Part shown: one piece after another, positions 24,445 to 33,930 of the stretch
Numbering within the stretch: position 1 is the stretch's first letter
Layout of the letters: every line of letters starts with the position of its first letter
Assembly (NCBI GenBank): GCA_002839375.1
Contig: PGXY01000007.1
Span: forward strand, 496,001 to 560,000
Direction of reading: 5' to 3'
From: Spirochaetae bacterium HGW-Spirochaetae-1
Lineage (GTDB): Bacteria; Spirochaetota; UBA4802; UBA5550
Length of the DNA stretch: 64,000 nucleotides
Position numbers and translations under genes: made by a program
Notes under the pieces: generated by a model
Database searches by the model: none
What the model saw: only the letters and a program-made list of their open reading frames with translations
What the model was told of the DNA's origin: nothing

Positions 24445-24642
24445 ATGGCAAAGCCCTTATTAGGTGAGATACTGCTGGAACAGGGTGAAATTTCTCAGGA
24501 GCAGCTTAATAAAGCACTGGAAGTTCAGAAAAATGAAGGTGGCCTGATTGGAATCATACTGGTTACCCAGGGTGCGATCACGGAACAGATACTGGTTAAA
24601 TACCTGGCTCTCCAGGCCGAGCGGGTTACAAGTTCAAACTGA
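24445..24642 (+). CDS. Free-standing MshEN/GspE-N-like domain protein
   Basis: A 65-residue protein made only of two tandem copies of the motif found at the N-terminus of type II secretion and type IV pilus ATPases: LLGEILLEQGEISQEQLNKAL with a closing EVQ, then IGIILVTQGAITEQILVKYL with a closing ALQ. In MshE, paired motifs like these bind cyclic di-GMP. The conserved arginine before LG is missing in both, so binding may be weakened. No ATPase domain follows; the stop is real and is followed by a hairpin. Ribosome site TGGAGG. A possible cyclic di-GMP sensor or adaptor; function unknown. Confidence 0.7.
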   Translation: MAKPLLGEILLEQGEISQEQLNKALEVQKNEGGLIGIILVTQGAITEQILVKYLALQAERVTSSN

Positions 24643-24655
24643 AGCATTCAGAACT

Positions 24656-24698
24656 GATGGCAGAATTTCTCTTTATACTGAAGGGAAATTCTGTCATC
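24656..24698. terminator. Hairpin between convergent genes
   Basis: GATGGCAGAATTTC and GAAATTCTGTCATC pair over 14 positions with one G-T, loop 15 nt. There is no good T tract on either side, so termination is likely but not certain. It separates the MshEN-type gene from ilvE. Confidence 0.5.
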
Positions 24699-24708
24699 AT
24701 CATTCCCA

Positions 24709-25743
24709 TCACAGTTCGACTACATCGAGCCAGCCGTGTTTATCTTCCAGATCACCGGTTTGTATATTAGTAAGCCTGTTGTAGAGTTCAGTAATAACCG
24801 GGCCCACCGATTTACCGTCGCCGTACACAAAATCATGATTTCTGAATTTAATATGACTTACCGGTGTAATAACGGCAGCGGTTCCCACAGCTCCCACCTC
24901 ATCGAATTCTCCCAGCTCCGCCGCTTCAACGGGTCGGCGCTCCACCTTCATTCCCATATCAGCGGCTATCACCGAGAGGCTGTCATTGGTAATACTGGGA
25001 AGAATGGAACGGGACTCGGGTGTTATATACGTGTTTCCCTTTATGGCAATAAAATTTGATGTGCTGAATTCATCGATATATTTCTTTTCCCGGGAATCGA
25101 GATACAATACCACGGGAAATCCTTTGTCCTTGCCAAACTGCCCCCCCGAAAGACCGGCGGCGTAGTTGCCCCCCACTTTACAATCCCCCACACCCAGAGG
25201 AGCAGCCCTGTCATACTCTTCAACAACGAGGGCCTTTACCGGCGCGAATCCGCCCTTGTAATAGGGACCCACGGGAGTCGCCAGAACCAGGAACAAATAT
25301 TCCGATGCAGGTCCCAGGCCTACCCTTGCGCCCGTACCAATGATGAGCGGCCGGATATACAGGCTTGCGCCGGTTCCGTAGGGTGGTACAAAACGTGCGT
25401 TGGCCCTCACTGTTTTCCTTACAGCATCAAGAAAAAGATCCTGCTCAACAATGGGCATATATATTCTCTGGCAGCTCTTTTTCAATCGAAGCCCATTCTG
25501 GTCCGGTCTGAAAATGACTATCTTCCCCTGTTTTGTCGTAAAGGCTTTCAATCCCTCAAAGGCTTGTTGTCCATAGTGCAGTGAGGGCGCTGCCATATGC
25601 AGCTGTACGAATTCATCGCTGGAGAGCTCTCCCTGCGACCATTTTCCATCCTTGTTCGTGTAACGGATATTAAAATCGGTTTTTATATATTCAAAGGACA
25701 AATTTGCCCAATCAAGATTCGCTTTATCAATTGTTTTACTCAT
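24709..25743 (-). CDS. ilvE: Branched-chain amino acid aminotransferase
   Basis: A 344-residue class IV PLP aminotransferase that makes or degrades leucine, isoleucine and valine with glutamate/2-oxoglutarate. The PLP lysine lies in DCKVGGNYAAGL. Flanking motifs YGQQAFEGLKAF, SLYIRPLIIGTGARVGLGPA, EFSTSNFIAIKG and GTAAVITPV are those of the long BCAT II group. Start preceded by CGGAGAG. Monocistronic, converging with the MshEN-type gene. Confidence 0.94.
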   Translation of the reverse strand: MSKTIDKANLDWANLSFEYIKTDFNIRYTNKDGKWSQGELSSDEFVQLHMAAPSLHYGQQAFEGLKAFTTKQGKIVIFRPDQNGLRLKKSCQRIYMPIVEQDLFLDAVRKTVRANARFVPPYGTGASLYIRPLIIGTGARVGLGPASEYLFLVLATPVGPYYKGGFAPVKALVVEEYDRAAPLGVGDCKVGGNYAAGLSGGQFGKDKGFPVVLYLDSREKKYIDEFSTSNFIAIKGNTYITPESRSILPSITNDSLSVIAADMGMKVERRPVEAAELGEFDEVGAVGTAAVITPVSHIKFRNHDFVYGDGKSVGPVITELYNRLTNIQTGDLEDKHGWLDVVEL

Positions 25744-25888
25744 AGTAATCTCTCCGATAATATTTCAGTTTGCACACGGGGGATATTTATTGAATATACA
25801 GGTTAAATTGTCAAGAATAATGAATGAAAAATCATCCGTGGAAATCATGGGCAGTGCCGGGATTCCGTTTCATTACTAATTTAAAAAA

Positions 25889-25938
25889 CCCCCTTATGGG
25901 CACATCTAAAATTTAATTTTCAGAGGTTCCCTTATTTT
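25889..25938. repeat. Palindromic dispersed repeat, copy A (minimal form)
   Basis: GGGCACATCTAAAATT (25898-25913) is inverted against AATTTTCAGAGGTTCCC (25915-25931), with CCCTTAT bordering both halves. The ends match the larger copies at 33214-33325 and 53956-54037. It looks like the two terminal arms joined without an interior, as in a MITE-like or REP-like element. Confidence 0.65.
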
Positions 25939-26002
25939 AATTGACTGAATTAAATTCATGTATCTAATACGTTCCATAAGGGATACGGGAACAACTATCG
26001 GA

Positions 26003-27190
26003 ATGAATATTAATAATACTCTTATTACAGCTTTACGGGCTCTCTCTCGGAATAAAATGCAATCGGGATTGACCAGTCTTGGCATTATAATTGGCATATC
26101 ATCGGTAATAATCATGATGGGACTGGGAAGCAGTGCGCAGATTACCGTTCAGGATAAGGTAGCAAGCTTCGGTGTCAATACCATGTCAGTATTGATCAAT
26201 CAGCCATACAGTTTTAATGATTACGATTTAGATGTTCTTAAGCGTACGTTTCCCCAGATAAAATATATTACGCCAATCATAGAATTAAAAAAAGTCTTCC
26301 TTAAGCATAATAAATATTCGCTTATTTCACAGTTCTGGGGAGTAAATAATGATTATTTTGCCATGAAGAATTATTCTATATCGGCAGGTAGATTATTTAC
26401 GAACGAAGAGATAGAAACAAATTCGAAGGTCGCCATAGTGGGGATGACGATTGTGCGTGAACTGTTTCAAAATCGTAATCCACTGCAGGAACCTGTAATA
26501 ATAAACGGCATACCATTTAATGTAGTTGGTGTAATAAAATCCATGGGAAAATCGTTATCCCGTGACGATTTTGACAATCTGGTCATTATCCCCCACTCAA
26601 CAGCTATAAATACGATCCAACGAGAAATCGGATATAATCAACTCTATATAGCAAGCCATGATGAAAAAATGTTAAGAGAAATAAAAAATATTCTATCTCA
26701 ATATATAGAAAACAAGGTGGGGTTGAATATAGAAAAATCAAAGGACCTATATAAAATAAATCTGAGTACCAAAAAAATGCAGATGGCCAAAGATATATCC
26801 CAGGCCCTCACCTATCTCCTTATCGGAATTGCCTCCATTTCACTTTTCGTAGGGGGTATTGGCATCATGAATATCATGCTGGCGTCGGTATCGGAAAGAA
26901 CACGCGAGATAGGTATCCGCATGGCCATTGGCGCGAAAAAAAAGGATATACTCCTGCAATTCATCCTTGAAACAGTAATACTGACAATAATGGGAGGAGT
27001 AGCAGGAATTATACTGGGGCTTATAGTTTACACGGCCATTATTTCCATGACTGGCTGGCCTTTCATCTTTTCCCCGAAATCTATAATTTTGTCTCTTGTC
27101 TTCTCCACCATTGTAGGCGTATTTTTCGGCTACTATCCTGCCCGAAAAGCAGCTATAATGAAACCCATTGATGCGCTGAAATACGAGTAG
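26003..27190 (+). CDS. MacB/FtsX-type ABC transporter permease
   Basis: A 395-residue permease: N-terminal membrane helix within LTSLGIIIGISSVIIMMGLG, a periplasmic MacB-PCD domain (about 45-265), and three C-terminal helices with the FtsX signature VSERTREIGIRMAIGAKK and final YYPARKAAIMKPIDALKYE. Such permeases normally pair with an ATPase like MacB/LolD and often a membrane-fusion protein. None is encoded nearby. Start set at the ATG matching the paralogue start (MNINN); a longer in-frame start at 25958 also exists. The two paralogues converge with only 11 bp between stops. Confidence 0.87.
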   Translation: MNINNTLITALRALSRNKMQSGLTSLGIIIGISSVIIMMGLGSSAQITVQDKVASFGVNTMSVLINQPYSFNDYDLDVLKRTFPQIKYITPIIELKKVFLKHNKYSLISQFWGVNNDYFAMKNYSISAGRLFTNEEIETNSKVAIVGMTIVRELFQNRNPLQEPVIINGIPFNVVGVIKSMGKSLSRDDFDNLVIIPHSTAINTIQREIGYNQLYIASHDEKMLREIKNILSQYIENKVGLNIEKSKDLYKINLSTKKMQMAKDISQALTYLLIGIASISLFVGGIGIMNIMLASVSERTREIGIRMAIGAKKKDILLQFILETVILTIMGGVAGIILGLIVYTAIISMTGWPFIFSPKSIILSLVFSTIVGVFFGYYPARKAAIMKPIDALKYE

Positions 27191-27201
27191 CCGCAATACC
27201 C

Positions 27202-28383
27202 TTATTCATGACGCAGCGCATCAATTGGATTGAGCAGCGATGCTCTGCGCGCCGGGTAATAACCAAAAAAAACTCCCACCATAATCGAAAACAAGAAGGA
27301 AATAAATACGGGAAAGAATGATGCGACAAAAGGCCAATCTATAGAAAAGACAATGATAATGTAACCGAATACACCAACCAGCACCCCGATTATCCCGCCA
27401 CCTGCACTCAGGATAACCGATTCAGTTAAAAACTGCAGGAGGATATCCTGCCTTTTGGCACCGATAGCCATCCTGATCCCTATTTCCCTGATTCTTTCAT
27501 TTACCGAAACGACCATTATATTCATGATACCCACGCCGCCTACAATCAAAGAGATAGATGCAACGCCTATCATGAGGAAGGTCAGTGATTTCCATATGTA
27601 CTCGGTAATTTTCAGTTTTTCATCCGAGGTCAATATGTTAAAATCATCCTTATCGTTCTGATTTAAACCATGCTTCGTCCTGAAATAATTCCGGAGAATT
27701 TCATAGGCTTCATCCACACCCGATTCGGACTTCACGGACAGATACAACTCATGGAAATTTAAATTGCCGAAGAGCTTGATACCGCCCGTGGTATAGGGAA
27801 CCAGAATATAATTATCCAAATCCCTCCCCGACATAGCCTGCCCCAGGGATTCTACCGTCCCGATTACATAAAATGGAACCTTATCGACAATGATAGTTTC
27901 CCCTATACAATCGGCGTTATCGAAGAGTTCGGCTCTGACCGTATCACCGATAATAACCACTTTTTTATTATACTGGATATCCGATTCATCAAATTCCCTG
28001 CCCTGCTTGATCACATATTCACGCAGTTTCAGAAAATCATTATTAACCGCGTTTACCCTGGTTTTCATGTACCGGTTTCTGTATTTGAGAGACATTGATT
28101 TGTTTTCATTAAGGGGAGAAATATATTTGATATCGGGGATAATTTTCTGAATTTTTTCCACATCCGTCATCCGGATATAGATACGATCGCTTCTAATCTG
28201 CATGGCGTTTTTGCCATAGGAATAGATCTTGCTCTTGACAACGATCCTGGCGCTATTGCCGATGCCGGCCATCATTATCACCGAGGAAACTCCGACAATG
28301 ACACCAATAGTGGTTAAAAATGAACGTGTGCGGTTCTTGTTCAAAGACCGCATAGAACTTATAACTGCATTGTTGATATTCAT
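27202..28383 (-). CDS. MacB/FtsX-type ABC transporter permease (paralogue)
   Basis: A 393-residue paralogue of the convergent gene at 26003-27190, with the same layout: MNINNAV start, first helix in LTTIGVIVGVSSVIMMAGI, periplasmic domain, then VNERIREIGIRMAIGAKRQD and terminal YYPARRASLLNPIDALRHE. The start ATG overlaps the argH stop (ATGA), so it is translationally coupled to argH although functionally unrelated. The two permeases may form a heterodimer. The ATPase must come from elsewhere. Confidence 0.87.
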   Translation of the reverse strand: MNINNAVISSMRSLNKNRTRSFLTTIGVIVGVSSVIMMAGIGNSARIVVKSKIYSYGKNAMQIRSDRIYIRMTDVEKIQKIIPDIKYISPLNENKSMSLKYRNRYMKTRVNAVNNDFLKLREYVIKQGREFDESDIQYNKKVVIIGDTVRAELFDNADCIGETIIVDKVPFYVIGTVESLGQAMSGRDLDNYILVPYTTGGIKLFGNLNFHELYLSVKSESGVDEAYEILRNYFRTKHGLNQNDKDDFNILTSDEKLKITEYIWKSLTFLMIGVASISLIVGGVGIMNIMVVSVNERIREIGIRMAIGAKRQDILLQFLTESVILSAGGGIIGVLVGVFGYIIIVFSIDWPFVASFFPVFISFLFSIMVGVFFGYYPARRASLLNPIDALRHE

Positions 28384-29792
28384 AAATGTTTTTTCAGATT
28401 CTCTATCTCTGCCTTGAGTAAAACTATCTGCCTGTCCACTTCTTTCAACGCAGTGCTTCCCGCTGAAAGCTTGCGTTCCGTTGATGATTCGGGATTAACA
28501 ATTTCAGTTATGTCATCATCGATGACGGAAGAAAAAGCCGTCAGATCCTCTCTTGCGAGGGAGAAAAAATCTTTTCCTGTCTCCTCACAATGCCGGACTA
28601 TTTTCCCCACGATCTCGTGTGATTCCCTGAAAGGAACACCTTTCTTCACCAGGTAGTCGGCTATATCCGTTGCCGTGGAAAAATTGCTGAACACGGCCCG
28701 GCGCATTTTGTCCCTGTTTATCGTCATGGTTCCCAGCATGGCGGACATGCCTTCCAGGGAAAGCTTTACGGTATCAATAGAATCAAAAAGCGGTTCCTTG
28801 TCCTCCTGCAAATCCCTGTTATAGGTCATGGGAAGGCCCTTGAGCACGGTAAGCATGGCCACAAGGTTTCCGTTCAGCCTCCCGGTTTTTCCCCGGATAA
28901 GCTCGGCAAGGTCGGGATTGCGTTTCTGCGGCATTATGGAGGAACCGGTCGTTACCGCATCGGACAGACGGATAAAATTGAATTCCGATGTAGACCAGAT
29001 AACCAGCTCTTCACAGAAACGGGAAAGATGCACGCCAAGCACCGAGGCAAAATAAAGAAAATCGAGGATAAAATCACGATCGCTCACGGCATCCATGGAG
29101 TTGAGAATTAAATCACTAAAACCCAGTTCTTTTCGGATAAACTCCCGGTCATTGGGATAGTTAACGCCCGACATGGCTCCTGCTCCCAGGGGTAGCGATG
29201 AACAGGATTCTTCCGCTGTTTTAAGTCTTTTGATATCTCTCATAAGCTGCCAGGCATAGGCCAGCATGTGATGACTGAACCGGACAGGCTGCGCCACCTG
29301 CATATGGGTGTAACCTGGTATGAGTACATCCCTGTTATTCCCGGCCACATCAAGCAGAATTTCAACAAAAATAATGATGAGCCGTCTGATTTCAACTGTC
29401 TCATCGCGTATATACAGACGCATATCAAGGGCAATCTGATCATTCCGCGATCGGGCTGTGTGAAGTTTCTTGCCGGCTTCGCCTATTTTTTCAGTCAGGC
29501 GGGACTCTATGTTCATGTGGATGTCTTCGAGCGAAACAGAGAAAGGGAATACTCCCGCATCGATTTCCGCTTCGATTTCCCTCAGTCCAATAATGATAGA
29601 CGAGAGTTCTTTTTCATCAAGAATTCCGATTCTCGCCAGCATTCCGGCATGAGCTATGGACCCGCGGATGTCCTGTTTATACAGCCGTGAATCAAAGTGA
29701 ATGGAGACAGATAGACGCTCAGTAATATCCGATGAAGAAGTATTAAACCTGCCGCCCCACAATTTTTTTTTGTCATCAGGACCCTTTTTCAT
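28380..29792 (-). CDS. argH: Argininosuccinate lyase
   Basis: A 470-residue fumarase/aspartase-superfamily enzyme splitting argininosuccinate to arginine and fumarate. Signature GSSIMPQKRNPD with the catalytic serine loop; also TARSRNDQIALDMRLYIRD and YTHMQVAQPVRFSHH. Length is typical. ATG 29790-29792 has AGGAG 6 nt upstream; a TTG one codon before is less likely. Its stop overlaps the permease start. No other arginine gene is beside it. Confidence 0.95.
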   Translation of the reverse strand: MKKGPDDKKKLWGGRFNTSSSDITERLSVSIHFDSRLYKQDIRGSIAHAGMLARIGILDEKELSSIIIGLREIEAEIDAGVFPFSVSLEDIHMNIESRLTEKIGEAGKKLHTARSRNDQIALDMRLYIRDETVEIRRLIIIFVEILLDVAGNNRDVLIPGYTHMQVAQPVRFSHHMLAYAWQLMRDIKRLKTAEESCSSLPLGAGAMSGVNYPNDREFIRKELGFSDLILNSMDAVSDRDFILDFLYFASVLGVHLSRFCEELVIWSTSEFNFIRLSDAVTTGSSIMPQKRNPDLAELIRGKTGRLNGNLVAMLTVLKGLPMTYNRDLQEDKEPLFDSIDTVKLSLEGMSAMLGTMTINRDKMRRAVFSNFSTATDIADYLVKKGVPFRESHEIVGKIVRHCEETGKDFFSLAREDLTAFSSVIDDDITEIVNPESSTERKLSAGSTALKEVDRQIVLLKAEIENLKKHL

Positions 29793-29906
29793 CAACAGCT
29801 CCTATAAGGGAATTTTGAATCAATAAGTCATGACAGGCTTGATTCGTCAATAAAAAGGCGGTATCTTTATAAATTTTAACCGATGTGTAATAAAGAAGCA
29901 AGAATT

Positions 29907-30911
29907 TTAACGTTCATTAACCGCATTTATCAGCTCCCCTAAATAGACATCCAGATCCTCAAGGGAGGGTTTGATTTCATACTCCAGTATATCGGAAAGG
30001 CTTATAAAATCATTGTTTTCCATAATTGCTATGGTCTCCTGAAGCATCTGCTGCAGTCTTTCATTTTTTTCTCCCAGATTCACACCATCATGAACAAATT
30101 CCGTCAATTCAATGTCGAAAACCGGCATGACCTGGTAGCAGGTCCGTATATAATTAAAAACAAAATCAATGAACTGATTCAGCTTTTCAATGCCTTCTTT
30201 ATCTTTTCCGGTCTGAAAAGATACCGCTATATCTTCAATATTCTGCAGCTCTTTCGGCATGCTCTGGCGAATTACCGTAAGGGTTTCAAGAACGACATCG
30301 GGTGAATCAATACTGTGAAGTATCAACTTTTTCATCTCCGGACTCATGAGTATGAGCCTGAATATTTCTTTTAGAATAGGAAATATATTGCCGTGCTTCT
30401 GGAAATAATTCTTATATTCTTCAATCGCGTCCATATCCCGGACTTCATTTTTCATTTTTTCAAGAAACAATATATAATCGGCAACGGTTCTGTTTTTGTA
30501 TCCAAAGGCGTTGGCATCGAGGCCCGTGAGTTTTACTATAGACTTGAAAACATCGTTCATCCATTCAAGCCCCTGTGATAGATGCTCTAACTGTCCCTGC
30601 TCTACTTTTTCCGTATCTTCAAGCAGTGAATCTATAAAAGCCCCGGCCCTTGCACAATACCGGGCTCCTTCGTCAATTGATGAAAAGACAATATCGGACT
30701 TTGACTGGATGATACAGTTGATGCATGCAATTTTCTCAAGATCATGAAGCGGTATATCGTCCACCGTATATGGCTCTCCGTCGATATGCACTTCGGAAAA
30801 TATCAGGTCGCGCTCACTGGACCATCCATTGATGGAATTGATGACGTCTGCAATCGTCATCTCCTGCTGCAACTGGAATTCTATTGGATGATTATTTATT
30901 TGAATTTCCAA
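29907..30911 (-). CDS. Conserved protein of unknown function downstream of fliD
   Basis: A 334-residue cytoplasmic protein, no signal peptide or membrane segment. The first 70 residues may form a small beta-grasp-like domain (MEIQINNHPIEFQ, then VHIDGEPYTVDDIPL). The rest is helical and acidic, with no enzyme motif. The TTG start at 30909-30911 is supported by GAGAGG 6 nt upstream. It lies 55 bp after fliD on the same strand, so a flagellar role such as FliD or filament handling is possible. This is inference from context. Confidence 0.6.
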   Translation of the reverse strand: MEIQINNHPIEFQLQQEMTIADVINSINGWSSERDLIFSEVHIDGEPYTVDDIPLHDLEKIACINCIIQSKSDIVFSSIDEGARYCARAGAFIDSLLEDTEKVEQGQLEHLSQGLEWMNDVFKSIVKLTGLDANAFGYKNRTVADYILFLEKMKNEVRDMDAIEEYKNYFQKHGNIFPILKEIFRLILMSPEMKKLILHSIDSPDVVLETLTVIRQSMPKELQNIEDIAVSFQTGKDKEGIEKLNQFIDFVFNYIRTCYQVMPVFDIELTEFVHDGVNLGEKNERLQQMLQETIAIMENNDFISLSDILEYEIKPSLEDLDVYLGELINAVNER

Positions 30912-30966
30912 TTTCTACCTCTCAACTGGGAATAATCTTTATGGGGAAGCAATCCTTTCTGACCGG

Positions 30967-32991
30967 TCATTTCCCTTCATCGCCATTGCCAAGCTGCTGG
31001 TTCATCCAGCTCTTCTGTGCCTTGGCGCCGGAAATGGCTTTTTCCATGGTGCCGAATTTCTGCCTCAGTTTTGCTTCGTATTTTTTCAAATGATCCGTAT
31101 GTCGGTCTATCCGCTCATTGGCCATCTTGATCGATTCATTTTCAAGGTCAATTCTGGAGGCAATTACGTTTTTCCCGAATCCGACATAGGTGTTCAACCG
31201 GCTTACCAGGATGTACGCCATGCCGTTATCGGTCTTATTGTCGCCATCGGTATCGGAGCCGAAAAATACCTCTACTCCCTCGGGATTTTCCATTATTGAT
31301 GATCTGAGCAATCCTTCATCAACCTGAAGCTTTCCTTCCTTGATTGATTCCCATTCTGCATTCACCTTGCCTGTTGAGATACCCATCTGTGTTAAAATTT
31401 TTATGGGCTTCTCCAGCCTGCTGGGATAGGCGCCGTTAATAGTCGACTTCAGCATGTTTTCCAGGCTGATGAGAGTCATGTCACCGACAAAAATTCCCTG
31501 TTTCCGCAGGTTATTTTCATAGTCACCGGGCCGCGTAGAACGTTCAACCTTGGTGAGCTCCCGGTGCAGTATTATATAATTATTATAGGCTTCCACGAAC
31601 TTTTTAATTTTATCTATGGATTTGGTTGCATCCCGATCCACCTTAACCGTGATGGGATTTTGCGACGGCATCTTCAGATCAAGACTGAGGCCCTTGATTA
31701 CATCGTTGAGATCATTATTCTTGTCCCGAATAATCTCAATGCCATCCACCTTCAGCCTGGCATCCTCGGGTTTGGCTATTTCATTTTTTGCCTGCAGCGC
31801 ATCCTTATCTTTTACCGGAGTGGCGAACTTTGCCTCAGAGAATTCACTCATACCGTCATTACAGTAAAAAATAACTTTGCTAATTTTTTTTCCGGCAAAA
31901 TCGGACCCTACGGGCATTTCCTGTTTGCCCTTTGCATCCTTATCCACAGAATATATTTTTTCTTCACGTTTCCCCGCTTCATCAACGGAAACGACTCCCA
32001 CACCCAGGAGACTGTCATAGGCCTTTTCGGGCTTCGTTTCTTCCGGGGGTCTGATGCGGGACACATTATAACCATTCAGCTCTATCCCCTTTACCGTTAT
32101 CTTTTCATCAGGCCCTATTTCAAGGCGCGAAGGAAACTGTTCCTCTTCCTCTTTCTTGGGTTTCTGGTAGGTAAATGTAAATTCAAGCAGCGTGTCCTTT
32201 GAAACAGTTGCGGAAACAGGAAGCGTGTATTCCTGCCAGAGCAGACCATTGAGAGATAACTTTTTACCATCCTCGCTGACTTTGATATTGCCCGTCTGCT
32301 TATCAGTTTCCTTCTGCCCCATGTATGAGGTAAAATACCTTTTATCAAAAAGCAGGGTGGCTCCCTCGACCTCGCCGCCCTTTGGCCCGCTGGCCAGCCC
32401 TGTTTTTCTTAAAAAATCAAGATCACCCTGGATAATAATTTCTCCTTTCTTTCCGGAGATCTTGGACTCCAGGGTCAATACCTCCTCATCACCTGACGTT
32501 CTCACCAGGGATGTGGCAATGGAATCGGACGCCGTTTCATCGATCCTTTCCTTCAGGCTCTGGAGTTTACCACCCTTGAAACGGATATTATAATCGTTCC
32601 CATCAACCTTGAGAGTAAATTTCCCGGCCGGAATGCTTTCGGTTTTTAAAACGGGATCCGTTGACAATTTATGGCTCGAGGCCACCTGAATGATCTCAAT
32701 TTTACGCAGACCGGGATCGGCCTTTTTTGTCGCCCGCACATCAAGAAACTCGGGATTGGAGGACACGGCTATTTTTTCATCGTAAGAAGCGCGGAAACCA
32801 TATAGTTCCTTTGCCGCGTCATTGAGCTCCTTCAGGTTTTTGCTGAGAACCTGAAGAGCTTCTTTCCGTCTTTCATTCTTCTTAATATCCGCTTCAAGCT
32901 GTTTGATTGGTCTTGCTTCAACATTAACAAGTTTCTCAATGATACTGTCGGTATCCAAACCTGAAGCCACTCCGCCCATGGTTATCGGCAT
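30967..32991 (-). CDS. fliD: Flagellar filament cap protein FliD
   Basis: A 674-residue FliD/HAP2. N-terminal signature MGGVASGLDTDSIIEKLVNV with coiled coil (about 25-65); C-terminal FliD domain with VEAYNNYIILHRELTKVERS, MLKSTINGAYPSRLEKPIKI and GISTGKVNAEWESIKEGKLQ. FliD caps the growing filament and promotes flagellin folding; in spirochaetes this happens in the periplasm. It is longer than enterobacterial FliD (about 470), as expected for spirochaetes, and the extra sequence is in the middle. Ribosome site GGGAGG. Located between flaG and the unknown gene. Confidence 0.95.
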   Translation of the reverse strand: MPITMGGVASGLDTDSIIEKLVNVEARPIKQLEADIKKNERRKEALQVLSKNLKELNDAAKELYGFRASYDEKIAVSSNPEFLDVRATKKADPGLRKIEIIQVASSHKLSTDPVLKTESIPAGKFTLKVDGNDYNIRFKGGKLQSLKERIDETASDSIATSLVRTSGDEEVLTLESKISGKKGEIIIQGDLDFLRKTGLASGPKGGEVEGATLLFDKRYFTSYMGQKETDKQTGNIKVSEDGKKLSLNGLLWQEYTLPVSATVSKDTLLEFTFTYQKPKKEEEEQFPSRLEIGPDEKITVKGIELNGYNVSRIRPPEETKPEKAYDSLLGVGVVSVDEAGKREEKIYSVDKDAKGKQEMPVGSDFAGKKISKVIFYCNDGMSEFSEAKFATPVKDKDALQAKNEIAKPEDARLKVDGIEIIRDKNNDLNDVIKGLSLDLKMPSQNPITVKVDRDATKSIDKIKKFVEAYNNYIILHRELTKVERSTRPGDYENNLRKQGIFVGDMTLISLENMLKSTINGAYPSRLEKPIKILTQMGISTGKVNAEWESIKEGKLQVDEGLLRSSIMENPEGVEVFFGSDTDGDNKTDNGMAYILVSRLNTYVGFGKNVIASRIDLENESIKMANERIDRHTDHLKKYEAKLRQKFGTMEKAISGAKAQKSWMNQQLGNGDEGK

Positions 32992-33549
32992 TACAGTTTC
33001 CTCCCGTGGCTGGATAGGGAATAATTATACATAGGAATGTTTCTCATAAATATATCTTCTCAGGTAATTATCGTCAAATTACCGATTTTAATAATATCTT
33101 ATTTTCAGGGGACATAAATTTTTTTTGAAAACAAATAAAGCACCATAGGCAAACAAATACATTAAATATTGCATAATCTATTTAAAATTAAATCCATTAT
33201 AACTTTTTATTATGGGCACCTCTAAAAATAAGGTTTTTCATTAACCAAAAAATGAAAAAACCTTATTTTTCCTATGCTTGTGCCCACAAGGGAACTTCCA
33301 AAATCTAATTTATAGAGGATCCCTTATTTTATACAATATAAAACAAATGATTATAGGAAAACATAAGTGGTAATAAAGGGGATAATAACAGCGAAAAACA
33401 ACAATGCCCGATTCAAATGCGCAAAGATACCCCCTGCACACGAATTATTCAACAAAAAGGTGTGCACCGGTGGTCTCTTCTCCACCACAGTGAGTCTGAT
33501 TACTTACCGGGAAATATAAAAATCATATTCCAGGTATAAAACATGCAGC
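32992..33549. other. AT-rich intergenic region between flaG and fliD
   Basis: No gene seen. It contains repeat copy B (33214-33325). On the minus strand GACGATAA (33068-33075) resembles a sigma28 minus-10 for fliD, but I find no good minus-35 at the right distance, so it is not called. Confidence 0.5.
33214..33325. repeat. Palindromic dispersed repeat, copy B (composite)
   Basis: Two nested palindromes. The first runs from GGGCAC (33214) to GTGCCC (33285) around a 19-bp stem with one bulge, AAAAATAAGG to CCTTATTTTT, at 33224-33242 and 33251-33270. The second pairs AAGGGAACTTC (33288-33298) with GAGGATCCCTT (33315-33325). Outer sequence patterns match copies A and C. The first stem with its U run could also end transcription from flaG. 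Confidence 0.75.
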
Positions 33550-33888
33550 CTATCGGGACTCATCCACGAATGTGCCAAGAAATTCCTGGATATGTTCCAG
33601 CAACTTGATGGCGTTCTTTGCAGGGATCTCCCTGATAACCTCTTCAGTTTCAGGATCTATCACCCGCATTATAACGCGGTGAGTCTTTTCATGATAAGTG
33701 AAGGAAATTTTTTCACCGAACTTGGCCAGTGAATAATTAAGTTTTTCCACTGCCTCGAAAATTTCCTTTTTCGACGGTTCAGCATTAGCTGTTTTCCCTT
33801 CGGTACGATTTTCACCCGCCTGCGTGTTTTCACCATTGCCGGTCGAGTATTTAAAACTGTCAACCTTGTCGATTATTCTTCCAATATT
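33550..33888 (-). CDS. flaG: FlaG family protein
   Basis: A 112-residue FlaG protein. The N-terminal half is linker-like; the C-terminal FlaG domain (about 50-110) reads KLNYSLAKFGEKISFTYHEK, then VIMRVIDPETEEVIREIP and LLEHIQEFLGTFVDE. FlaG proteins influence filament length and are usually next to flagellin or fliD, as here. ATG 33886-33888 is preceded by GGAGGT at 6 nt. A longer GTG start with its own AAGGAGG exists 10 codons upstream, but the homologous region begins at MNIG. Confidence 0.88.
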   Translation of the reverse strand, partial: NIGRIIDKVDSFKYSTGNGENTQAGENRTEGKTANAEPSKKEIFEAVEKLNYSLAKFGEKISFTYHEKTHRVIMRVIDPETEEVIREIPAKNAIKLLEHIQEFLGTFVDESR

Positions 33889-33930
33889 CATGATAAACCT
33901 CCGTGTCCTTACTGGCACCTCCTTGCAAAA

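Noticed and set aside
29800-29820. CCTATAAGGGAATTTTG before argH, similar to a repeat arm
   Set aside because: It contains the argH ribosome site and has no matching second arm.
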